Below, piece by piece: positions 60,101 to 64,000 of a stretch of DNA of 64,000 nt. Numbering within the stretch: position 1 is the first letter of the stretch; each line of letters begins with the position of its first letter. Both the position numbers and the translations under genes were made by a program. A model generated the notes under the pieces. That model was not told the DNA's origin and ran no database searches. It was given only the letters and a program-made list of their open reading frames with translations. The stretch comes from Cydia pomonella (lineage: Eukaryota; Arthropoda; Insecta; Lepidoptera; Tortricidae), in assembly GCF_033807575.1 (NCBI RefSeq), contig NC_084705.1, positions 5,946,019 through 6,010,018 on the forward strand. The letters are read 5' to 3'.

Positions 60101-62369
60101 CACAAACTATATTTAAGGAAGAATAACTCATAATGCTAAGAAGCTATTATTTCAATGCCAATGCTGGTGTTAAATTTATAGCCTGACTGATATTTCTCTC
60201 TGGAGCGTCAAAACTGAATACATGAATACTGAATCTAGTTGTTTAGCTGAGCTCTAGGTAGAGTTTGTGATAACTCGGGTAAAAGAATTCATTTAATATA
60301 ATCGACTCGGTTTTATGAGGTTTTGAGTGGCGAGTCAAATCTATTTCAAAAGTTTTATTGAAATAAAGTAATAGCGACACTATTGAAATGCATGAATTCT
60401 TCTAACTTCATTTTTGAATGGATTTGATTAATAATGTCCATGAACTATTACAACTCGTTGTACCACATTAAGTCTGAAGATTATTTACATGCATTATTGC
60501 GCAATTAAATACGTTAAATAGGAACCTAAGAAATATCTCGAGCGAACTCGAGAATTCACGATTTTTTTTATTACCGACCCGACTGTACAGTCAGCCAAGA
60601 AAGTGGTTTACCGCTTTTCGACTCTATTACTTGACAAATAGAGTCGCAAAGTGGTAAATCACTTTCCTGGTTGACTGTACCATACAAAAAAATAATAATA
60701 TGTGTAATATGTTACGTACTTTCGTTCATGAAAATATTATTCTCACTATTCTCACACATGATATGACGGCCATTGGAAGTTCTTCATTTCATGAAGAACA
60801 AAATAACTATATTTTTCTAATGTATATTTGTGTTAGATTTTACTATAAAACATTTATTTTGACATACTAAAACAAATTAAGAGATTATTCTTGCTCGCAA
60901 GCATTGCTTTCAGCATATATAGTCGACTCTTCGCTTTCGTAATATTCAGGCGAGTTTATTGTTATCATAAGGTAAGACTAGTCATCGAAATAGTTCTACA
61001 GTGGAATCTAATCTTGAATCTCAATCGCAAGAATATTCAACAATGCAAAAGACGGGCCCAGCAACCCGAGTCTCCCGATTTCAGACAATTTGAATGTTAT
61101 TGAAAATGTTGACGAAATCACTTGTACAGAAGGGTCTGCTCGCCACGCAGACCCCCTCGCGAGGGGCGGCTCTACAAGGGGACGGTACAAAGACACTGGT
61201 ACTAAAAGGTTTGTGCATATAGGTATGTAGTCTTTGGCTATTATCGTGCATGCCGATGCCGATTAGATATTTACTACTCAAGTACTCACGACTGGTGCGA
61301 TATATGAATACTTGAATACAGTTTTTTTTCTATTTTGAATTAATATTGAATTTAGTTTGTTATTAGTTAAATACATTCAAATTTTCCAGATGCTAATGCA
61401 AATATTGAATCGATAGCATTGTTCATAATAAATATCATTTTACGAATTGAGATTTGGATTCCAAATGCAGACAATGATTACAGTTACTTATACAATAATA
61501 TGATAACTAACATTAGTTGATCACTTATTTTATATGGTGATGTAATTATATTAATTAAGAATAATTTGTTACAGAACAAATATTAGGTAACCTTTTATTA
61601 CATAAGATTTAATTTTACCCCTTTTGAAATATTTTAACGAAAGCTTTAGAGCAGATCTCAACGAATGTTGATTGGTATTAATATAGTTATTTACATATAG
61701 GTAGATATAATTTGAATTTAACTAGAGCCAGAATGCAAGAATTAAATTTGTATTACTTAAAGTTAACTAGCGAGTCGTAATAAGTTAAATGTTGTTAGTC
61801 ATAGTCAGTGAAATTTAATAGGGCTAGAATTAAACTATTTTCAATAAGTATGTATTTTCAATCGTACCTACCCGAAAATAAAAGTAAAGACTTAGTTGTA
61901 TTGTAGTTAAGATATTCAATTGTTTTAATTAAAATGTAAACAGTGTAAACACGGTGCAAAGTTGTCAGAAAGTTTGAACCACGTGAACTTTGACACCTGG
62001 CTCAAATAAACATCACGATTAGCATGACAATCGAGCAGCTGTTCCAAGTTCCGACGCCAGATCCGGACCGCGGTGGATCACTGCGGCCACTTCCGCACAC
62101 AACCATGACCTAACCAAATTACTCGCGGTCATCGATCTATCCACGGGTCACTGTAGGGGTATATTACTACTAGTTACCTTGTTCAGGCCGGGGTGTTTGA
62201 GCCGGTCGAGCCCCGACAGCCGGCTGGAGGACTGTCCGTCCCCACAGCCCCAAAGTCCGAGTCTGTCGCGGTCCATAGCGTCGAACGTGCACTTGGCTCT
62301 GGCGTCGGCCTGCGACTGCCGTTCGCCGCCGAACGCGCCGGTTTTGTCTCGCACCGCGGGGGGACCCAT
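36038..62369 (-). CDS. Men: Malic enzyme (NADP-dependent type), joined CDS of eleven exons
   Basis: Malic enzyme oxidatively decarboxylates L-malate to pyruvate and CO2, making NADPH for lipid synthesis. Exons in order are 62369-62178, 45213-45055, 44429-44248, 42910-42750, 41902-41698, 40543-40417, 40106-39881, 39583-39441, 38513-38340, 37950-37827 and 36171-36038. All have GT-AG junctions and phases that agree, and the sum is 609 codons including the stop, a normal family length. Landmarks are HPGLNKGLAF, the catalytic Tyr in VYTPTVG, GERILGLGDLG with the following PVGKL lysine, the metal ligands in FEDFANANA and FNDDIQGTA, the nucleotide-binding FQGAGEAALG, GAAAIGGAF, FALSNPTSKAECTAE and PGQGNNSY. 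A Lys in IKTLAEV appears to match the residue that selects NADP in vertebrate ME1 (inference). No clear mitochondrial signal is seen, so it is probably cytosolic. Several exons have decayed partial copies beside them. Confidence 0.95.
37105..37203. repeat. Inverted-repeat hairpin in a malic enzyme intron
   Basis: Arms ACGTAGTTTTATATTGCTT and AAGTAATATAAAACTATGT face each other, with TTTATCA/TGATAAA and AAACGG/CCGTTT continuing the stem. Confidence 0.55.
37827..37950 (-). CDS. Men: Malic enzyme exon 10
   Basis: It encodes SLAEIVSDEDLAHGGLYPPL, then QNIQECSIKIAKKIVEHAY. GGLYPPL and the following helix are typical of the C-terminal domain. The donor is GTGAGT, phase 1. Confidence 0.92.
38340..38513 (-). 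CDS. Men: Malic enzyme exon 9: PGQGNNSY
   Basis: It encodes DRAIFASGSPFPEYRAKDG, then RPGQGNNSYIFPGLALG and LIDISEDFMLLAAE. PGQGNNSY is a conserved substrate- and cofactor-binding loop. It is GC-rich, 58 codons, phase 0 at both ends. Confidence 0.93.
39236..39283. repeat. Perfect 20-bp stem hairpin
   Basis: AGAAATGAGTACATATTGTT and its exact reverse complement are separated by eight bases, in a malic enzyme intron next to the exon 8 remnant. Confidence 0.8.
39306..39390 (-). pseudogene. Short copy related to malic enzyme exon 8
   Basis: The minus strand encodes LYDKPIIFAV, matching FNDKPVIFAL of exon 8 (21 of 24 bases in the core), followed by weak similarity and a stop at 39303-39305. It lies about 150 bp downstream of its parent. 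The match is short, so a duplicated remnant is likely but not proven. Confidence 0.5.
39441..39583 (-). CDS. Men: Malic enzyme exon 8: SNPTSKAECTAE
   Basis: It encodes GAAAIGGAFTPAILQRMGEF, then NDKPVIFALSNPTSKAECTA and YSNTG. The donor is GTAAGT after GGC, phase 0. A short similar piece (YDKPIIFA) occurs 3' of it at 39364-39383. Confidence 0.93.
39724..39836 (-). pseudogene. Diverged copy of malic enzyme exon 7 end
   Basis: The minus strand reads IWMVKELIVNNQLG, then PSQKKFRTI, aligning to IWMVDSKGLIVKNRP and HHKEKFAQN of exon 7, with a six-base deletion and substitutions. It starts 193 bp after the matching point in the true exon, inside the next intron, and has no usable donor at its end. 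The frame stays open to a TGA/TAG near 39722. Confidence 0.75.
39881..40106 (-). CDS. Men: Malic enzyme exon 7: Rossmann fold
   Basis: It encodes AALGIAELCVMAMKAEG, then ARIWMVDSKGLIVKNRP, HKEKFAQNRPTIKTLAEV and KPTVLIG, completing the nucleotide-binding domain. The donor is GTAAGA, phase 1. A diverged copy of its 3' half lies in the following intron (39724-39836). Confidence 0.93.
40417..40543 (-). CDS. Men: Malic enzyme exon 6: FNDDIQGTA and start of the nucleotide fold
   Basis: It encodes FCTFNDDIQGTAAVAVAGLL, then TKLSANTIVFQGAGE. The NDDIQGTA Asp is a metal ligand and QGAGE begins the Rossmann glycine motif. The donor is GTGAGC, phase 0. Confidence 0.93.
40821..41031. mobile_element. 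MITE with ends TATAGGGASCGTGC
   Basis: Inverted ends TATAGGGACCGTGC and TATAGGGAGCGTGC (the second on the minus strand) enclose about 185 bp. The type is familiar from lepidopteran genomes. Confidence 0.7.
41640..41657 (-). pseudogene. Eighteen-base remnant of malic enzyme exon 5
   Basis: Six codons read VVRRFG, as in exon 5, and differ from it only at four third codon positions. They sit 132 bp downstream of the parent codons. Beyond them similarity fades and stops appear. The length is too short for certainty. Confidence 0.4.
41698..41902 (-). CDS. Men: Malic enzyme exon 5: metal-binding FEDFANANA
   Basis: It encodes DVGTNTQSLLDDPLYIGLRH, then FMCAVVRRFGQNCLIQ and FEDFANANAFRLLEKYRGK. Glu and Asp of FEDF coordinate the divalent metal. 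The donor is GTAAGT, phase 2, and a short remnant of this exon's VVRRFG codons lies in the following intron (41640-41657). Confidence 0.93.
42449..42593. mobile_element. MITE with 34-bp inverted ends
   Basis: The arms contain AAATATCATAAAGTGGCGCC and its inverted partner, enclosing about 75 bp, in a malic enzyme intron. Confidence 0.75.
42750..42910 (-). CDS. Men: Malic enzyme exon 4: GERILGLGDLG
   Basis: It completes Trp from the previous exon and reads PETDVRAIVVTDGERILGLG, then DLGACGMGIPVGKLSLY and AGIKPHQCLPITL. It holds the catalytic Lys (VGKL) and substrate-binding loop. The donor is GTCAGT, phase 1. Confidence 0.93.
43831..44224 (-). pseudogene. Three diverged tandem copies of malic enzyme exon 3 end
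   Basis: Three degenerate copies of the 3' half of exon 3 lie directly downstream of it, at about 44103-44224, 43955-44087 and 43831-43932, with a period near 147 bp. The first keeps VGLACQKYRLIYRRPCGLFI, the second an IITTHGKGQVYDIFKNW end and a donor-like GTGAGT at about 43949-43954, and the third is barely readable. Flanking intron (caataagtaacactcac-type sequence) is copied too, so the unit was exon end plus donor plus about 30 bp of intron. Indels and substitutions break the frames. Divergence shows these are old. Confidence 0.85.
44248..44429 (-). CDS. Men: Malic enzyme exon 3: catalytic tyrosine
   Basis: It encodes DRNEHLFYRFIGENVAEMMP, then IVYTPTVGLACQKYG and RRPRGLFITIHDKGHVYDIL. 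The Tyr of VYTPTVG is the conserved catalytic residue. The donor is GTGAGT, phase 2. Three diverged copies of its 3' half and donor region lie just downstream (43831-44224). Confidence 0.93.
44598..44749. mobile_element. Palindromic MITE
   Basis: The arms TGGGTGCGCAGACAAGATGC and CCAATCGTT recur inverted at the other end with few differences. Confidence 0.8.
45055..45213 (-). CDS. Men: Malic enzyme exon 2
   Basis: It encodes GLAFTIEERQMLGIHGLLP, then KSQEEQVQLC and YEEPLNKYIYLMGLL, the N-terminal domain of malic enzyme. Both ends are phase 0 (acceptor ttcaacag, donor GTGAGT). Confidence 0.92.
45820..46015. repeat. Interspersed repeat fragment
   Basis: The stretch from caccgagctttgctcgga to gagccgtttcagagatcc resembles a repeat tail that is common in Lepidoptera. 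This is recognised from memory only. Confidence 0.4.
49633..49787. mobile_element. Palindromic MITE (AGACCAAGATAAGTCTGC type)
   Basis: Long inverted arms include GACCAAGATAAGTCTG and TTTTGATAGCACACGCAGTG. A strongly diverged relative may lie at about 37530-37665. It sits 50 bp downstream of the candidate exon at 49837-49917. Confidence 0.8.
49837..49917 (-). CDS. Candidate alternative first exon of malic enzyme (27 residues)
   Basis: A GC-rich island in the AT-rich 17-kb first intron contains ATG at 49917 and 27 codons (MEREWWQLTPRRELCALPEC, then LAAVDSR) ending at a GTGCGT donor in phase 0, the phase needed to join exon 2 at 45213. The frame stays open upstream to about 50028 without an earlier in-frame ATG, so it could also be part of an internal exon of an unrecognised nested gene. 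An isoform using it would lack the HPGLNK segment. I do not recognise the peptide. Confidence 0.35.
52111..53003 (-). pseudogene. Truncated non-LTR retrotransposon reverse transcriptase
   Basis: The minus strand carries the palm motif YVMFADDTCV (FADD), then ISDWFTANGMLLNVDKT and VKYLGFVIDSGLTWAPH, and the thumb/connection region (HSILIYGVDLWG). This order is typical of Jockey- and CR1-like LINE reverse transcriptases. The fragment starts just before FADD, so the endonuclease and fingers are gone (5' truncation). A one-base shift near 52330-52345 moves the C-terminal part (LVVPACRLVKTRKS) to another frame, ending at 52111. It lies in the first intron of malic enzyme in the same orientation. 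Confidence 0.88.
53151..53610 (+). repeat. Lepidopteran interspersed repeat with a CCGT/CTGT microsatellite
   Basis: It opens TTTTTAGGGTTCCGTAC and closes with GAGTCCGACTCCCATTTGGC. Near its start a (CCGT)n run passes into (CTGT)n at 53209-53250. A shortened copy lies inverted at 57257-57532. Confidence 0.8.
54483..54590 (+). repeat. Retroelement-tail repeat
   Basis: The segment ggtggcaaacaagcttacgg, continuing through cctgcaacaccagaggtatt, is a repeat tail I recognise as frequent in Lepidoptera. The open frame that follows on the minus strand to 54866 may be a retroelement remnant, but I see no diagnostic motif. Confidence 0.55.
56391..56530. mobile_element. Palindromic MITE
   Basis: The arms contain AAATCGAAATTCGTCAATTG and an inverted CAATTTGCGAATTTCGG with GCGGG/CCCGC beside them. 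Next to it is a second MITE at 56553. Confidence 0.75.
56553..56720. mobile_element. Palindromic MITE
   Basis: The arms TATCAGCACATCGTTAACAA and TTGTTAACGATGTGCTGATA are exact inverted copies, extended by TTTCCGTTT/AAACGGAAA. Confidence 0.85.
57257..57532 (-). repeat. Inverted, shortened copy of the GGGTTCCGTA repeat
   Basis: Read on the minus strand it starts TTTTTAGGGTTCCGTACC and ends near the GAGTCCAACTC equivalent, matching 53151-53610 at both ends but lacking most of the microsatellite. Confidence 0.75.
57793..58229. repeat. Interspersed repeat, family C copy 2 (inverted)
   Basis: An inverted, slightly longer copy of 35175-35533, in the first intron of malic enzyme. Together the two copies bracket most of the gene. 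Confidence 0.75.
59386..59743. mobile_element. TA-flanked MITE, 358 bp
   Basis: Inverted ends of about 34 bp contain GTGGGCCAATTAAACC and GATTTTAA, flanked by TA on each side. Confidence 0.8.
59923..60042. mobile_element. Palindromic MITE, 120 bp
   Basis: The arms TAAGACTGTAAGCCTGC and GCAGGCTTACAGTCTTA are inverted, with a partly paired AT-rich middle. Confidence 0.8.
60586..60679. mobile_element. Palindromic MITE, 94 bp
   Basis: Nearly the whole element folds on itself. The ends are TACAGTCA/TGACTGTA and the centre arms are CGACTCTAT/ATAGAGTCG. Confidence 0.8.
62178..62369 (-). CDS. Men: Malic enzyme exon 1 with start codon
   Basis: ATG at 62369 (gcgccATGggt) opens 64 codons that start MGPPAVRDKTG and end RLKHPGLNK at a GTAACT donor. 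HPGLNK followed by GLAFTIEERQ of the next exon is the conserved start of the malic enzyme fold. A possible acceptor (ctttcccag) lies about 15 bp before the ATG, so an untranslated upstream exon may exist. The next exon is 17 kb away. Confidence 0.88.
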
Positions 62370-63448
62370 GGCGCACTCGCTCCTGGGAAAGCGGGAAAAT
62401 TTTCAGCGATAAGTTTTCCCTGATAGGGCGGTGCGGTTGCGGTCACCCGATAAGAGATGGCACTATGATATATTCCATTTTAACACAATCATTGTAGAAT
62501 TACTGAATACAACCATACATCATACGAAGGGCAAACTGAAAGTTTTTGGAATAGAGAAAACTGTAGTAAATAGGCAGTCACTCTTTATTTTAATGTGTGC
62601 TTTAACCCTTTCTTATTTCGCGTAAAAAAAATATTAGGATAGCATGCTCCTGAAACGCACAAGGCTCATTCTCCTTAAGCCTTTTTTGTTTGGCGATTTT
62701 TATTATTATTTATTTATTTATTTGCATAAGATAGTGTACATGAAAGTTCATACAGGTTTACACATAGTAGGAATCAACTACCTCGTCGCACAGTGACATG
62801 CAAATGAATATGGTCTTAATCTATATATACAATTAAATTTTAAAAATTACACTAAATAAAAAGGTATCGTTATAATAAGCCAAGTTCTAGGCTAAGTCGA
62901 AAATCATACAAATTCCTTCGTACAAAAATCGCATTTGGTAGTTGACATAGAATAGAGTAAGGAGCTCCAAAAGTCCTACAGTGCCGTTCTCTCAACTATT
63001 TTTGGGCTCAATTCAAAAGTGTATTAAAAGAGAAGAATGAAACAGCTAAAAACCATTAACAATTCTAGTAGATGATGGGCTGATGCAGGCAAATATGAAA
63101 AACGGTTCCGTAAAAAATTGCCACTGAATGCGCTAGGAAGAAGCTGCCTATCACTCCTACAGAAAAAATAATAAATAAAAAACTGACAAACATCTAAATT
63201 GTAAGTCGCTTTTTATTGAAGTTATTCTAAAAACCTTAGTTTGTTCTCAATCGCATTAGTTTTTTATTTATTTGAAGTTTACAGTTTTTTTTTTGGTACA
63301 CCCCGGGACGTAGTCTAAATATAATCCTCATTGATATATATAAAAAAAGTGACAAATAACACTTTGTACAGTAAAAAATCATTTTAAGTTATTTTTTATT
63401 TATCGTATGGCATATGTATGCAACTGGATTACATAGAGAAACTTATAG

Positions 63449-63690
63449 TTAGAATTTCGCCCTTCCCAGGTACGCGACTGCTTCTTCTGATAGGATCTTA
63501 AAATCGTCTACATGGCCTGTATATCTAATGAGGGGGCACTCCAGAATGATGTGGCTGATTGTCTGGTCTGGGTGCCCGCAGTTACAGGTAGGAGAGGAGC
63601 TCCAGCCCCATTTGTACCAGTGGTGGCCGCAGTTGCCAACTCCTGTTCTTAAGCGGTTAAGAGCGGTCAAGCGGTAAGATCATTTTAAGT
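63449..63690 (-). pseudogene. C-terminal fragment of a LINE reverse transcriptase ORF
   Basis: The minus strand reads LNRLRTGVGNCGHHWYKWG, then CNCGHPDQTISHIILECPL. The paired Cys with a His-Ile-Ile-Leu-Glu-Cys-Pro motif is the zinc-like tail found after the RNase H or connection domain of many insect LINEs. A TTTA-type tail at about 62698-62725 could mark the 3' end of the same element in this orientation. Confidence 0.8.
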
Positions 63691-63846
63691 GACAGGTTTA
63701 CTAATAGTAATAATACATTCGGAAAACTAAAAAAGAAGGTTTTTTTTTAGCGAAATTGAACAAAACTCATATAATTTTTTTTCCTTCTTTTGGCCTCAGA
63801 AATGCGTGGTTAAAATCTTTCAGATTCCTCGTGATACACCGTGTAT

Positions 63847-63990
63847 ACGTCCCACTGCTGGGCATAAGCCTTCTCTCATGCGCGAGAGGGCTTCGGCTAT
63901 ACCCCACTTCACATTCACATTTTGAATTTCTTCGTAGATGTATGCAAATTTCCTCGTGAAGTTTTCATTCAATAAGCTCCGAAAAACTCA
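63847..63990 (+). repeat. Retroelement-tail repeat at the window edge
   Basis: The segment acgtcccactgctgggcata and catgcgcgagagggcttcgg is a repeat I recognise as common in Lepidoptera. It may run past the window. Confidence 0.6.
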
Positions 63991-64000
63991 TTGGTACGAG

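Larger units (their letters stand above)
45214..62177. other. First intron of malic enzyme, 17 kb
   Basis: It holds a candidate alternative first exon at 49837, the LINE fragment at 52111, the GGGTTCCGTA repeats, family C copy 2, and MITEs at 49633, 56391, 56553, 59386, 59923 and 60586. The stretch 46016-49632 is AT-rich with nothing I can name. Confidence 0.55.
62370..64000. other. Region upstream of malic enzyme
   Basis: Presumed promoter of malic enzyme just above 62370, then a possible LINE fragment (62698-63690, minus strand) and a repeat at the edge. No other gene is seen. Confidence 0.5.

Overview
This window looks like the nuclear genome of a moth or butterfly (Lepidoptera). The evidence is long AT-rich introns with GT-AG boundaries, small GC-rich exons, and many palindromic MITEs and interspersed repeats whose motifs I recognise from lepidopteran genomes, for example units opening with GGGTTCCGTA and closing with CGAGTCCGACTC-type sequence. 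The species cannot be named from sequence alone. No bacterial gene, CRISPR array or rRNA is visible.

Two convergent protein-coding genes organise the window. On the plus strand, from about 7.4 to 32.8 kb, lies the LAMMER/CLK-family kinase Darkener of apricot (Doa). Ten common exons (22268-32644) encode a 380-residue kinase region. Upstream are one clear large first exon (19735-21111), one probable large first exon (7473-9404) and two speculative small ones (15347-15538 and 16321-16509). All four end in phase 0 and fit the phase-0 acceptor at 22268, as expected for a gene with alternative promoters. On the minus strand, from 62369 down to 36038, eleven exons sum to exactly 609 codons including the stop. 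They encode a malic enzyme (Men), with a 17-kb first intron that holds a possible alternative first exon at 49837-49917.

The striking feature is repeated duplication of exon-intron junctions. In Doa, the end of the exon with DFG and the activation segment, its 5' splice site and 37 nt of intron form a 120-bp unit repeated seven times (25696-26535). The end of the next exon, which carries the LAMMER signature itself, with its 5' splice site forms a 95-bp unit repeated eleven times (27472-28516). The 120-bp unit keeps the frame, so all seven donors splice in frame to the next exon. The 95-bp unit breaks the frame. In Men, older and diverged copies of exon 3' ends sit just downstream of at least two exons (a four-member array at 43831-44429 and a single copy at 39724-39836), with shorter traces after two more.

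The rest is intronic or intergenic DNA rich in transposable elements. It includes a nearly intact Tc1-like DD34E transposon with 54-bp terminal repeats and one frameshift (10967-12600), a truncated non-LTR retrotransposon reverse transcriptase (52111-53003), a LINE C-terminal fragment (63449-63690), a 1.0-kb element with terminal inverted repeats in the last Doa intron, and more than a dozen MITEs.

The two genes are not known to act together. Doa phosphorylates SR splicing factors in the nucleus, and malic enzyme supplies NADPH and pyruvate. They are neighbours with convergent 3' ends about 3.4 kb apart.
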